Below, in pieces: positions 11,001-21,889 of a stretch of 64,000 nucleotides of DNA (the first letter of the stretch is position 1; every line of letters starts with the position of its first letter). The stretch is from the NCBI GenBank assembly GCA_030710605.1, contig CP092881.1:71787118-71851117 (forward strand), given 5' to 3'. The notes beneath the pieces were generated by a model that was not told the DNA's origin, ran no database searches, and saw only the letters and a program-made list of their open reading frames with translations. Both the position numbers and the translations under genes were made by a program. This DNA is from Cordylochernes scorpioides (taxonomy: Eukaryota; Arthropoda; Arachnida; Pseudoscorpiones; Chernetidae).

Positions 11001-11125
11001 GCGAAAAAGAAACATTAGTGCTTTTAAATACTTTTATTTCTTAGATACATATTTAGTTAAAAGACATAAAAGGGGCATCTATACATGAGATATAAAACCA
11101 TTAAGCATTTCTCTCACAAATAATT

Positions 11126-11290
11126 CGAACATCTCTACTGTCCTCACTGCGATAAAAAAAAATAATGAGAGGGCTTGGTTCATCAGTGGTGAATTGTTTT
11201 CTGAAGAGCAGTGCTCGATGCAAATATATATGTGATATTCTACTGCCCTAAAAACCCATGTCCATAGTGTGCTAAAATAACATACCTAAG
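11126..11290. repeat. Family A partial copy
   Basis: Shares CTACTGTCCTCACTGCGAT, GAGGGCTTGGTTCATCAG, GCTCGATGCAAATATATA and CATGTCCATAGT with neighbouring family A copies, but much of the middle is deleted. Confidence 0.7.
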
Positions 11291-11875
11291 ATTCCCTCTT
11301 GCTGTCTCATATATGGGCAGAATTGAACAATACATTCTAGAAGCCGATGGCCTCCCAAATCTTTAGGTCCATAAGCTGGCATGCTAAGCATTCCCTTAGA
11401 TGCTATCCTGCTCAATAGCCAAGCAACGGGATCCAAACTGGGGTTCGGATTTGGTACTGGAAAAACCAACTCTCAGATTAAAGCACCTAGAAGGATTTAT
11501 ATACCGGTGGCCTTCAGTCACAGCACAATAGAGAAACTATCTACTGTGTCCAGCAGGGACCGCGGCCACCGGTCGACCCTGTTCACCCACAGCTGAGATA
11601 AAGTTCAGCTGCCACGTCGTGGGCTTTCTCAAGAAGCTTGCTGTGAAATCTCAGCAGCTCAGTTTCGATAGCGTTCCCCGCTCTTCTTCTCTCCTCTTTC
11701 ACACCCACCACTCTTGGACAATCCAAGGCGTGCTTGGACAATGGCGTGCTCCCAGATCCCTTTCTCTACAGATGCAATCAGGATAGCTTTTAATTTTTAA
11801 ATTTGTGGAGACTCCTGGGGAAGAATCCATGTCCAGATACCACTATTTTAACACAAAGCAATACGCGCCATCTAT
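11291..11875. other. G+C-rich spacer without recognised gene
   Basis: Short frames on both strands have no motif I know. Possibly a very decayed retroelement piece. Confidence 0.4.
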
Positions 11876-11879
11876 ACAT

Positions 11880-12230
11880 ATGAATGAAAGAATTTAAAAG
11901 CACGAATGTTTCTTTTATACATAATACAAACTTCTACTGCCCTTACTTCGATGAAAAAATATGTATTGGGAGGGCTTGGCTCATCAGTGGTGAACCCTCC
12001 CAGCGGTTTCGCCAATTTAATCCACCAGATCGCTTCTCAGAGCTCTAATACTGTATTGGACGATTCTGCTTATATACGCAGCACCGAAGGGTGGAATCTC
12101 AGAAATGGTTTTCAAGAAAACTATGGACATAATCTTATAGGACAATAGAATTACATTCCTTTATTTGCATCGAGCAAGGCTCTTCCGCAAACAATAAAGA
12201 CCAGGTCAGTTAGACATAATTTAACACAAA
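11880..12230 (+). repeat. Family A copy
   Basis: Single-orientation unit from the A+T-rich leader (AAGCACGAATGTTTCTTTT) through GGGAGGGCTTGGCTCATCAG and CAGCGGTTTCGCCAATTTAA to TTTGCATCGAGCAAGG. Nearly identical to the copies at 12240 and 36245. Confidence 0.8.
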
Positions 12231-12451
12231 GCAATAACGCGCCATCTATACATATAAAATGAAATAATTTAAAAGCACGAATGTTTCTTTTATACATAAT
12301 ACAAACTTATACTGCCCTTACTTCGATGAAAAAATATGTATTGGGAGGGCTTGGCTCATCAGTGGTGAACCCTCCCAGCAGTTTCGCCAATTTAATCCAC
12401 CAGACCGCTTCTCAGAGCTCTAATACTGTATTGGACGATTCTGCTTATATA

Positions 12452-13388
12452 CGAGGGTGAGTAGAAAAGTAAGGTCGCCTATTTTTTTCATAGAAAAACA
12501 CATTTAATCAAAACTTTTTATACATCATTGGAAAGGTTGGACACTTTGCTATTTTTCTACATAGTCGCCTTGATGCTCAATCACTTTTTTCATCCTGTCA
12601 ACCAACTTTGTAATTCCGGTGTTGTACCACTCTCCCGCCGCCTCTTTGAGCCACTTGTCGACCCACCTGGCGGACACCTTTCTGTAGCCGAGGGTCTCAG
12701 ACACAATCTTGTGCACGGAGAAGTGGCTGCAATCTTCATTCAGGCCATCCTCGATCTCTTCAAGGGTTATCCGCCGGTTTACGGTTGATTCCGGCAAACT
12801 CGGCCGCCCAGACCGCTGTTCATCGTGGACGTTTATCCGCCCCTCGTTAAACTCCCGGCACCATTTCCGCACATTTTTGATGTCCATGCACTTCTCACCA
12901 TACACTTCCACTAACTGACGGTGAATTTCGACCGGAGAATTATTTTTCGCATTTAAAAAGCGTATAACTGAGCGCAACTCGCACTTGGCGGGAGAGCTAA
13001 GGGGAAGCTCCATCGCGAAGGCTGCCAGACAGCGACTGAGCGTCCCAAGATCACCGGGAAGGTTCTAGACGGTAGAGGGGGAACCAAGGAAGGCAGCGGT
13101 GTTGTCGGATTTCACCTAGCAACGCGCGTTCGGAAATTATCTCGTAGAAGACCTTAGTGTCCGCCAGGTGGGTCGACAAGTGGCTCAAAGAGGCGGCGGG
13201 AGAGTGGTACAACACCGGAATTACAAAGTTGGTTGACAGGATGAAAAAAGTGATTGAGCATCAAGGCGACTATGTAGAAAAATAGCAAAGTGTCCAACCT
13301 TTCCAATCATGTATAAAAAGTTGTGATTAAATGTGTTTTTCTATGAAAAAAAAAAAAATAGGCGACCTTACTTTTCTACTCACCCTCG
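12452..13388 (-). mobile_element. Snap-back mariner, 937 bp, two 3' ends
   Basis: Ends CGAGGGTGAGTAGAAAAG and its complement, flanked by TA (12450-12451, 13389-13390). The inverted repeats are not short. About 226 bp at the left (12452-12677) and 231 bp at the right (13158-13388) are inverted copies, including the transposase C-terminal codons. The element therefore has the transposase 3' end at both termini and no normal 5' terminal repeat. Confidence 0.9.
12549..13013 (-). pseudogene. Mariner transposase, internally deleted, 154 codons
   Basis: The minus-strand frame starts MELPLSSPAKCELRSV at 13013. It encodes the N-terminal DNA-binding part, with a first helix-turn-helix (CELRSVIRFLNAKNN) and the linker RSGRPSLPES, up to LGYRKVSARWV. 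It then jumps in frame to the C-terminal tail ending HQGDYVEK. The catalytic domain with all three Asp is missing (family length is about 345). The frame is open, so a DNA-binding-only protein is possible. Such proteins could compete with full transposase, but that is inference. Confidence 0.85.
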
Positions 13389-13440
13389 TACGCAGCACCG
13401 AAGGGGGGAATCTCAGAAATGGTTTTCAAGGGTTTGAGGG

Positions 13441-14090
13441 ACATAGCCATTACATAGTACTTGGGCGTGTTCACCCAATTGTATACCTCCCTCTTTTTCC
13501 GCTGTTCCTAAATCTGTCTAACCACAGGTCCTGGACGTGCCCCCTGACTCTCCTATACACCTCTTTCTTGGTTATTGGGAAATCCACTGATATTCCTTTC
13601 TGGCATCCATTCTTCGCGAGCCTATCTGCCAACTAATTTCCTTCAATGATGCTGCTTTATTCGGAGCCCTCTTTCATTCCATGGCACTTCTATCACCACA
13701 AGGCGTCTTTCCTATCTATCCAAATGTTTTTCCTGATGGCTTCCTCCTCTAGGTTCAACCCCAGGGAGACTAACCCAGCGTGGACCAACAGTGCCTCTGT
13801 GCTGGTAGTATGGTATCTCCCTGTGATCCCAACGGCCGCCGTCCTTTGCACCCTTTCCGATGCCACCTTGTGGTCCCTATTTCGCTGCCACCAGGCCCTG
13901 GAAGCGTAGTATAGTAGTATTGGCTCGACGCAGGAAAGGTAGAGGTTCTTAAAATGGTACCCTCCTTTCCCCTTCTGTTCAGAGACAATCTAGACAGCCT
14001 GCATAGCGCCTCCCTACCTTTCGCCACCATCCCATCAGGTGTACCTGTGATGCCTTTGCAGTACTTGAAAGCTGATAGGAGCATCGGGGG
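13441..14090 (-). pseudogene. LINE fragment: RT thumb and RNase H-like tail
   Basis: Read on the minus strand in shifting frames. One piece gives LYLSCVEPILLYYASRAWW (end of a non-LTR reverse transcriptase). It is followed by TSTEALLVHAGLVSLGLNLE, and then LADRLAKNGCQKGISVDFPI, like the RNase H region of I-group LINEs. Stops and frameshifts are frequent. 5'-truncated and dead. The exact clade is uncertain. Confidence 0.65.
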
Positions 14091-14129
14091 TAGCTGGGCG
14101 TCACTGGAGCACTGGAGGTGGTCTTAGAG

Positions 14130-14595
14130 TGCTGAGGTAGAGGTTCAAAAATTTGGAATTCTTGTAATGCCTACCACGTAGTGAGGAAGAATAGGTGCCT
14201 CGAAATTAGGGGTCGAGTTCTTTTACTTGGAGAGCGTTGTCGGGTGCACTTATTCTGACTAAAACTTGGTCTTGTGTGTACAATCCTTCAGTCTCGGTGT
14301 TCATAATAATTACCTCTTAACGGAAATGTAGTTGAGGTACAAGGGTTATTTGGTCTTGGAGTAATTTTCAAAGTATTTTAGTTGCGACAAACTTTGCGTA
14401 GATGACATCGGTTTTTCCTAGGAATAAGTCTACGAGGGTCTCTCACACTTCGGTAACTCGGCCTGAAAAGGTATAGCAGATAAGGGATAAAATATTAGAG
14501 AATAATTTTTTCTCTAGTCTATGCTGTCGAATAGAGTAAAACGCGGATCTCCAGTGCCTGGGGACGTTAAATGTCAGCCAAGTTTGTTTTCTTTG
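14130..14595 (-). pseudogene. Tc1/mariner-type transposase relic, 3' part
   Basis: Minus-strand fragments KAKKTNLADI and RPQALEIR continue, across the copia insertion, the piece at 18665-19330. They resemble the region after the second catalytic Asp. The remainder is decayed. Confidence 0.55.
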
Positions 14596-14817
14596 TATTG
14601 GAAAGTAACGTCGCACCCATAGCAACAACGGCCACTTCCCCCAGACATCACGTGACCTGGCGCCGACTGCCGGCGTTCCTGTATATAGGTTTCAGTTTTG
14701 CTTGTTGACTCATGCTGGGCTTACCTTCTTTTTAACTCTCTATGTTTGTCATCTTAATATAATCTATTTGATAATTAAACATACTTTCTGAGATCCAACC
14801 TCTGTTTTATTCTTACA
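14596..14817 (+). repeat. Copia 5' LTR
   Basis: 222 bp. Contains TGTATATAGG (TATA-like, about 14681) and a G+C-rich upstream part. Matches the 3' LTR base for base as far as I can read. Confidence 0.95.
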
Positions 14818-14835
14818 TGGCAGCAGAGCTTGGTT
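14818..14835 (+). promoter_or_regulatory. Candidate copia primer binding site
   Basis: TGGCAGCAGAGCTTGG begins directly after the 5' LTR, where the tRNA primer site is expected. It resembles the TGGTATCAGAGC-type site of many copia elements. I cannot name the tRNA. Confidence 0.6.
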
Positions 14836-14886
14836 GGTATCAAATATTTTTAATTATCTAAGCTGAAATTCGTTTGCTTGCTCAAG

Positions 14887-17800
14887 ATGACAACTGAACT
14901 TCCACAAATTCAAAAATTCAACGGCGATAATTTTCATCTATGGAAATTTCAAATGAAGATTATTCTAGAAGCAAAAGATCTTCTCAGTGTAACTGATGGC
15001 TCTGAGGTAAAACCTGAAATAGAGGATATTGCAAAATTCTCTAACTGGAAAAAGAAAGATGCAAAATCCAAAATGCTGATCACTACTGCTCTAGAGTTTA
15101 AATATCTTCAACAGATTGTTAATTGCCAGACTTCAGCAGAAATGTGGAAGAAATTATCAACAATATATGAACTGAAATCTGAAACAAACAAATATTTGCT
15201 GCAACAAAGATTTTTTGAATATAAAATGAATCCAAATGATAACATTGCTACTCATATTTCCAAAGTTGAAACTCTGGCACAACAAATGAAAGATCTAGGT
15301 GAGCCAATCTCTGATGTTGCCCTAATTACAAAGATAATTTGCAGCTTGCCTGATAAATACAAGAATTTCATAACAGCATGGGATTCAGTTTCATCAGAAG
15401 AAAAGACACTAGAAAACTTGACGGCAAGATTACTGAAAGAAGAAAGCTTACAGGATCATTGGGATTCTTCAGGAAATTCTAAACCAGATAATGCCTTGAT
15501 GACTTTTTCAAAGTTCAACAGAAATTCAACAGCTTCCAACAAACAACAGCAGCATCAACAATCCATTAAAGATAAAAAGAAGAACACACACTGTGGATAT
15601 TGCAAGAAGAAAGGACATTGGTGGAAAGAATGCTATAAAAGAAAGGAAGAACAAAAAGGACAACAGCCAAGTTCTTCATCCAGAGATGATAGCTGTGCTT
15701 TTTCAGCTGAGACAAGTGCCTTCCTCGCTGAAACAAAGGATTCCTGGATTGCAGATTCTGGAGCAACGGATCACATGACTTTCAGAAGAGAATGGTTCTC
15801 TACGTTCGAAGAAATACCAGAAGGTGTTCATCCTGTGTGCCTTGGAGATGGAAAGAAGATCTATGCAAAAGGTAAGGGAAATATTGATATTCTCTCTTAT
15901 GTTGATAGTCAGAAAATTAATGCAACTCTTTTGGATGTTCTCTATGTACCTGAATTGGAGACTAATCTTTTCTCAATATCTACTGCAACAAAACATGGTT
16001 TGACGCTCATTTGTAAAGGAAATCAGATAAAATTGACTAAAAATTCGAAAGTGCTAGTTACTGGAATAAAGGACAATTCAAATCTTTATAGAATTTTTAT
16101 TAAAGCAAAGCAATCTTCACAAACTCATGTTGCTCAGTTAAGTCTAGATATATGGCATCAAAGAATGGGTCATGTAAATCCTATAAAATTAACCCAAATG
16201 TTTGAAAATAATGTTTTTGAAGAAGACATTAAAATTAGAGAAAAGCCTGATTCTTTACTATGTGAAGCATGCATCTATGGAAAACAAAATAGAAAGGTTT
16301 TTCACGCGTCAACAAGTCCAAATTCGACCTATCCAGGAGAGCTGATCTATTCAGATGTTTGTGGACCAATGAGTAAAAGATCACCAGGTGGATCATTATA
16401 TTTTGTATCATTCAAGGATGATTTTTCAAGATTTAGAGTGGCCTACTTCATTAGGCATAAATCAGATGTTCTTGAGAAATTTAAAGAATTTGTAAAAAGA
16501 GTTAGGACTGAAACTGGAAATAAAATAAAAAGATTCAGAACAGATAATGGCACAGAATTCTTAAATAAGAATTTTTCTGATTATCTAAAATCTCTAGGAA
16601 TTGTTCATGAACTCACTGCTCCATATACCCCAGAACAGAATGGAATTGCTGAAAGAGATAACAGAACAATAGTTGAATCAGCTAGATGCTTGTTACATGG
16701 AAGAAAAATGCCGCTTGAACTGTGGGCTGAAGCCGTAAACACAGCAGTCTATCTCTTAAATAGATGTACTACTAAAGTATTGGGAAATTCTACACCTTAT
16801 GAAATATGGTACAAGAGAAAACCCTCCATCTTACATTTGAAAACTTTTGGATGTAACGCTTATGTGCATATACCAAAAGATAACAGAAAGAAATTAGACA
16901 AAAAGAGTATTCGTACATTTTTTGTTGGATATACTGAAACTAACAAAAATTATAGAATGTGGGATCCTATTGCTAGAAAAATTATCATAAGCAGAGATGT
17001 AATATTTACTGAAGCTAATACATCAGAAAATATTCAGGATAACCAACAAGAGCAGGTAACTATATACAGTGAAGAAAGTGTTGATAACACAAATACCAGT
17101 TCCAAACCAGAAGAATCATGTCGATACCCTCTCAGGAATAGAATCAGAGAAAATGAACAAACATCAACCAGCTGTACAAGAGCTATTTCATATGCTTGTT
17201 ATGTCCATGACCAAGAACCATTGAACTATGAAGATGCAATTGTAGGACAAAACTCAAAACAGTGGAAACTAGCTATGGACGATGAATTCAATTCCTTGAT
17301 GAAAAATCAAACATGGACTTATGTGACACTACCATCAGACAGAAAAGCTATTGCATGCAAGTGGGTATACAAAATAAAGCAAAATGCAGATGGATCAAAT
17401 AAAATGTTTAAGGCTAGACTAGTTGCGAAAGGTTATTCACAAAAACCAGGACTTGATTATGGTGAAACTTTTTCTCCTGTAGTAAAATTCGATTCAATTA
17501 GAACAATCTTATCACTTTGTGCATCACTTGATATGGAAATGATCCAGTTAGATGTAAAATCTGCCTTCTTGAATGGTGATTTGGAAGAAGAACTTTACAT
17601 GGAACAACCCCAAGGTTATGAAAACCCAGATTTTCCAAATCATGTTTGCTCTCTTCAGAAAAGCATCTATGGTCTTAAGCAATCCCCCAGAATGTGGAAC
17701 AAGAAATTTCATGAGTTTTTAATTAAGTTTGATCTCAAACCTAGCATATCAGATTCATGTGTCTATACAATGAAATGTAAACAGGCTTACATATTACTTG

Positions 17801-18450
17801 CAATATATGTAGATGATTGCTTAATCTGCAGTGTAAATAAACAACATTTAGATGATATAGTACAGTACTTAAATTCCAATTTTGAAATAAAAACTTTTAC
17901 TGCCGATTATTTCCTTGGCCTACAAATATATCGAGATAGAACAACTAAAATGTTATTTCTGCATCAAGCCTCATACATTGAAAGAACACTTGAACATTAC
18001 AACCTTCTTGATATTAAGTTACAATCTGTACCTTCTGATCCTTACTCAAAACTAACAAAAGAGATGTGCCCAAAGGATGATCAGGAAATTGAAGAAATGA
18101 ACAAGATTCCATACAGACAGACAATTGGTAGTTTAATGTACCTCATGACTGGAACTAGACCTGATATTGCCTACGCAGTCAGCAGGGTTAGCCAATTTAT
18201 GAACAACCCAGGACCTTCACATTGGACCGCAGTAAAGAAAATATTTGGATACTTAAAAGCTACGAAAAACATCGGTATTTGTTTTGGTGGGAATTCCTGC
18301 ACTTCAACTCTGATAGGTTTTTCCGATGCTGAGTTTGCTGCAGACATATTTAAGAAAGCTCTACCTCCTGAAAGGTATAGAAGACTAAGAAGCCAACTTG
18401 GACTGTTTGAAACAACGGAGTGCACGTTAGGTGGGAGTATTGGAAAGTAA
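14887..18450 (+). CDS. Copia gag-pol polyprotein lacking most of RNase H
   Basis: The first ATG of the open frame is at 14887 (MTTELPQIQKFNG). The polyprotein is about 1187 residues. Domains in order: copia Gag; CCHC zinc knuckle CGYCKKKGHWWKEC (about 235-248); aspartic protease around DSGATDHM (about 288); integrase zinc region WHQRMGH...CEACIYGK (about 422-465) and catalytic YSDVCGP, RTDNGTEF, PEQNGIAERDN; reverse transcriptase with YVDDCLI (about 973). After IGFSDAE the frame jumps to FAADIFKKALPPERY, which normally lies about 100 residues further on. The RNase H core and its later catalytic acids are thus missing without a frameshift. It probably needs RNase H in trans. Confidence 0.93.
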   Translation: MTTELPQIQKFNGDNFHLWKFQMKIILEAKDLLSVTDGSEVKPEIEDIAKFSNWKKKDAKSKMLITTALEFKYLQQIVNCQTSAEMWKKLSTIYELKSETNKYLLQQRFFEYKMNPNDNIATHISKVETLAQQMKDLGEPISDVALITKIICSLPDKYKNFITAWDSVSSEEKTLENLTARLLKEESLQDHWDSSGNSKPDNALMTFSKFNRNSTASNKQQQHQQSIKDKKKNTHCGYCKKKGHWWKECYKRKEEQKGQQPSSSSRDDSCAFSAETSAFLAETKDSWIADSGATDHMTFRREWFSTFEEIPEGVHPVCLGDGKKIYAKGKGNIDILSYVDSQKINATLLDVLYVPELETNLFSISTATKHGLTLICKGNQIKLTKNSKVLVTGIKDNSNLYRIFIKAKQSSQTHVAQLSLDIWHQRMGHVNPIKLTQMFENNVFEEDIKIREKPDSLLCEACIYGKQNRKVFHASTSPNSTYPGELIYSDVCGPMSKRSPGGSLYFVSFKDDFSRFRVAYFIRHKSDVLEKFKEFVKRVRTETGNKIKRFRTDNGTEFLNKNFSDYLKSLGIVHELTAPYTPEQNGIAERDNRTIVESARCLLHGRKMPLELWAEAVNTAVYLLNRCTTKVLGNSTPYEIWYKRKPSILHLKTFGCNAYVHIPKDNRKKLDKKSIRTFFVGYTETNKNYRMWDPIARKIIISRDVIFTEANTSENIQDNQQEQVTIYSEESVDNTNTSSKPEESCRYPLRNRIRENEQTSTSCTRAISYACYVHDQEPLNYEDAIVGQNSKQWKLAMDDEFNSLMKNQTWTYVTLPSDRKAIACKWVYKIKQNADGSNKMFKARLVAKGYSQKPGLDYGETFSPVVKFDSIRTILSLCASLDMEMIQLDVKSAFLNGDLEEELYMEQPQGYENPDFPNHVCSLQKSIYGLKQSPRMWNKKFHEFLIKFDLKPSISDSCVYTMKCKQAYILLAIYVDDCLICSVNKQHLDDIVQYLNSNFEIKTFTADYFLGLQIYRDRTTKMLFLHQASYIERTLEHYNLLDIKLQSVPSDPYSKLTKEMCPKDDQEIEEMNKIPYRQTIGSLMYLMTGTRPDIAYAVSRVSQFMNNPGPSHWTAVKKIFGYLKATKNIGICFGGNSCTSTLIGFSDAEFAADIFKKALPPERYRRLRSQLGLFETTECTLGGSIGK
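18425..18437 (+). promoter_or_regulatory. Candidate copia polypurine tract
   Basis: The purine-rich stretch AGGTGGGAG ends directly at the 3' LTR, the expected place for plus-strand priming. It overlaps the last gag-pol codons. Confidence 0.55.
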
Positions 18451-18659
18451 CGTCGCACCCATAGCAACAACGGCCACTTCCCCCAGACATCACGTGACCT
18501 GGCGCCGACTGCCGGCGTTCCTGTATATAGGTTTCAGTTTTGCTTGTTGACTCATGCTGGGCTTACCTTCTTTTTAACTCTCTATGTTTGTCATCTTAAT
18601 ATAATCTATTTGATAATTAAACATACTTTCTGAGATCCAACCTCTGTTTTATTCTTACA
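18438..18659 (+). repeat. Copia 3' LTR
   Basis: 222 bp, same as the 5' LTR, followed by the duplicated CTTTG. Confidence 0.95.
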
Positions 18660-18664
18660 CTTTG

Positions 18665-19330
18665 CCTTATAGACTAGAACTGAGTTGTGTTAAAAGAAAA
18701 ACGTCCTTTCTGGGGCCACCATGTGCATTCAAGGCTTTGAAACGGCCCCCAGGACATTGATGTAGGTGTCAGCGTTCACCCTGAAGTCAAAGAAGTGGGG
18801 AGACATGACATCCCCTTCAGTGCTGATGACGCCAAAGAAGATCACGAGAGCAGGGAATCTCGTGTGCATCACGAAAGGTGCCTTTGAGGGGTCTTTGCAA
18901 ATCCAACGATCCTTCCTGGCATTTATATTTGGTCCTATTCAACGTTCTTTTCATCAGAGAGGAACCTCAGAACGCCACAAGAGTCATGTGTCAGGTTTCT
19001 GAGGAAAGCAGTAGCCTTTCCTTTTCTGTTTTCGTTCATAGCCTCAGTCATCAATTGGTATTTCTAAAGGGCATAGGCTTGAAACCATAGTTGCTCTAAT
19101 GGAAAGTTCTAATTGTAATAGGTCAATACCCAACTTCTTGTCTATGGCTCTCATGATCTTTTTTCCAGGGTCTCCATCAATCTTGACATTTGACAAATTC
19201 TTCGTCACTTACCCTTTCCGATCGACGCGAGTGCTTTTTCTTGCAGACGTTCCTTCTTCGTCACTGTCGACCTCATCAGACTGCTTCTGTGCACATGTTA
19301 AACAGTGTGTTCTGGTAGATTAAGAAAATC
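18665..19330 (-). pseudogene. Tc1/mariner-type transposase relic, 5' part
   Basis: On the minus strand, with frameshifts, NLSNVKIDGDPGKKIMRAID resembles the DNA-binding part. VIFFGVISTEGDVMSPHFF and RVNADTYINVLGAVSKP form the well-known segment between the first and second catalytic acids of this superfamily. The gene continues at 14595 downward, beyond the copia element. Inactive. Confidence 0.7.
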
Positions 19331-19526
19331 CAATGTCTCTTTTAGTCTCCTCTCGGCACGCCGAGAAACGATTATGGCGCCTTCTCGATTATCATATTGT
19401 TATATGTTGGGATGTAGATGGCTTTTGTTCACTAGTGATGCCGTAGAAGAATCCAGAACGAGTTCACATTAAAAGGAGGAGATTTTATTATTACAGTAAC
19501 AAGGAAGATGATTGTATAGCGAAATA

Positions 19527-20846
19527 CACGGTAGAATCAAAAAGTTCCTGAACCTTTGAAAAATAAAATATAAACAACTTTTTAAAAATGTAAAATCAAT
19601 TTTACTGTAAATAATAATGTCTAAACTATAATTTAATTTAGCAACGCCAGTAAATTCTCATGCGTAGTTTTCATTTTAGGCATATTTTTGTTGTAAGTAT
19701 TTAGCTCGCGTCGGTTTCTACAATTTCATCATTTGAGCAAAGTGCAAATGTTAAATTTTGTGTAAATTTAAAAATGTCTTTCACATAGACATTAGCATTA
19801 ATGAATGAGGCTTATGAAGACGAAAAATTGTCACGAACACAAGTTTATATCTGGTATAAACGTTTTAAAGATGGCCGTAAGAGCATCGCAGATGATTCAA
19901 GGTCAGGTCGGCCACTGACATCAACAACGGATCGCAATATTGGACAGGTAAGGGATTTAATTGTTGCTGATAGAAAAATTACTATTGATAATATATCAGA
20001 AATACTTGGAATTTCATGTGGTAGTTGCCAAAAAAAATATTGGTGATAATTTAAACATGATCAAACCTTGTGGTTATTTTCTCACGAAATTTAACAGATC
20101 AACAAAGAGAAACCAGATTATCAATTTAAAAAGATTCAATTAAACTGCAAATAATGATTCTGATTTTTCAAAAAGAATAATAACTGGTGATGAAGCATGG
20201 TGATTTCTTTTTGATCCACAAACCAAAAAACAATCACTCGAATGGCGCACACCAAGTTCTCCAAGGAGGAAGAAAGTTCATCTTGACAAGTCCAAAAGAA
20301 AAGTAATGCTTGTAGTGTTTTTCGATTATCAAGGACTTGTCTATTATGAATTTATTAAAGAGGGTAATACTATTAATAAACAAGTATACAAAGAAATACT
20401 TGTGCGCCTTCGTGATGCGATAAGAAGAAAAAGAAACAAACTTTTTAAATCAAAACAGTGGAAATTGCTACAAGATAATGCCCCTGCTCATAGAGCCATT
20501 ATTGTTCAAGACTATTCAGCCAAATATTCTGTATCTGTCTTGCCGCATCCTCCTTACTCTCCTGATATCGCCCCATGCGATTTCTTCTCCTTTCCAAAAC
20601 TTAAAATGACGTTAAAAGGGAGGCGCTTTTCATTGTCATCAGAAGTAATTGAAAATGCAACGGTGGAGCTAAACAAGCTTAGAAAAATTGACTTTGAACT
20701 AGCATTTCAACAGATTTTTTCACGCTAGAAAAAAATCTGTAGATAACCAAGGCTCCTATTTTGAAATATTTCATGTTTAAATTACTATACTATGAATAAA
20801 TAATTAATTTTTAAAAAGTTCGGAAATGTTTTGATCCTACCTTGGA
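19527..20846 (+). mobile_element. Mariner element, about 1.32 kb
   Basis: Imperfect terminal repeats GGTAGAATCAAAAAGTTCC and the complement of GAAATGTTTTGATCCTACC lie next to TA dinucleotides at 19525-19526 and 20847-20848. The enclosed transposase has stops. The terminal repeats differ clearly from the mariners at 4.4 and 12.5 kb, so this is a third lineage. Confidence 0.85.
19728..20728 (+). pseudogene. Mariner transposase (D,D34D), with stops
   Basis: Fragments in order: FEQSANVKFCV; a stop; MNEAYEDEKLSRTQVYIWYKRFKDGR with SRSGRPLTS (DNA-binding domain); a frameshift near 20040; IITGDEAW with an immediate TGA stop, then FLFDPQTKKQ (first Asp region); LLQDNAPAHRA (second Asp); PPYSPDIAPCDFFSFPKLK (third Asp). 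The C-terminal 140 codons from 20306 are open. Full length but inactive. Confidence 0.9.
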
Positions 20847-20889
20847 TAAAGGTTTGACATTTTTTTCTTAAGGTGTGTGCATTTTATAA

Positions 20890-21862
20890 CTTTAAATTAT
20901 ATTTCTATTATATATATATCAATGCATTATTAATATATATATATTATTTTGGATAAAAGGTATCTCCTGAAAAAATAAACTTTTATCCGGCAGAGTTTCC
21001 TCACCACTCTGGAAGTACCTGCCTCGGCGCGTTACCCTTTTTGGCGGTTCACCCCCCAGGAGCCCTAAATGGTCCTGAGAAGTCCTATTCCACTTCTAGC
21101 TTTTACTAACCCCACCATCGGATCTGACCTGATGGCGCCAGCAAAGCTAGGGCCCTAGAACTGACCAATTGTTGAAGACTCGTGTCCCAGGAAACTGAAT
21201 AATTTTACAAACAAAAATAAATTTGATATAAATTTTAAATATGTTATAAGCTATGAAAATAAGAAAATCATGTACACAATTTCATATGATGTAGGGATAT
21301 GATTCATTTATAATTCCAGAAAATGAAACATTTTTTTACAAAGTTAATTTAATGGTTCATCTATGATTGAGATGATATCTGACAAGATTCTCAAGGAAAA
21401 TTATTAAGTTATAAGATTGAATGTATTTTTTTGATGACTGTGTGGTGATATTCCTACATGTAGTTCTTGAAATTCTGGTAGCTGGATAGCAATTGGTCTC
21501 TGTTTCTTAAAATTATTTTCTCTATACGGCGACATCTTCTTGATAACATCAGTGTAATATTAATAACACCTTCAAAGTGATTGTCGTAAAGATAGAGGCT
21601 GCCTGGCCGGCATTCATTGTTCTTCAAATATAAGACACTTCGACCAGTAAATCTTTTTATTGTCTGGCCGAAGTGTCTTTTATTTGAAGAACGAAGTGAT
21701 TGTGTATGTGTAAAAGGTATATTTTGTTTTTACTTCTTGTACATACAGTACTGGTCATGAAAATCACGGTGGTAAGAGGTTTGTGACTAATCATACTTTA
21801 GGTACACCAAATGTCTTTACTAGTAATATCAGGCAATGGAACCATGGGGTTAATGTCTGGTA
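20890..21862. repeat. Dispersed ~0.96 kb repeat, copy 2
   Basis: Matches 5967-6927. Here it runs without a break into the transposase relic and the fold-back block that also follows the assembly gap at 2249. The sequence CAGTACTGGTCATGAAAA near 21748 may be the left terminal repeat of that transposon. Confidence 0.85.
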
Positions 21863-21889
21863 ATAATGTCTGATAATACACCTGATGGA

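Larger units (their letters stand above)
12235..13440 (+). repeat. Family A copy split by a mariner
   Basis: The unit runs to 12451 and resumes at 13389 (CGCAGCACCGAAGG). The uninterrupted copy at 36.4 kb reads TTATATACGCAGCAC across the same point, which dates the mariner as the younger insertion. Confidence 0.85.
14596..18659 (+). mobile_element. Ty1/copia LTR retrotransposon, 4064 bp
   Basis: Two 222-bp LTRs (14596-14817, 18438-18659) look identical on reading. They start TATTGGAAAG, end TTCTTACA, and are flanked by the 5-bp duplication CTTTG (14591-14595, 18660-18664). Between them lies one gag-pol frame. It interrupts an older transposase relic. Identical LTRs imply recent insertion, yet the RNase H region carries a large deletion. 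Confidence 0.97.

Noticed and set aside
12062..12120. Hammerhead in family A (CTGAAGG...GAAATGG)
   Set aside because: The CTGA and GAAA words are present in some copies, but no stem II forms and the last core base is wrong.
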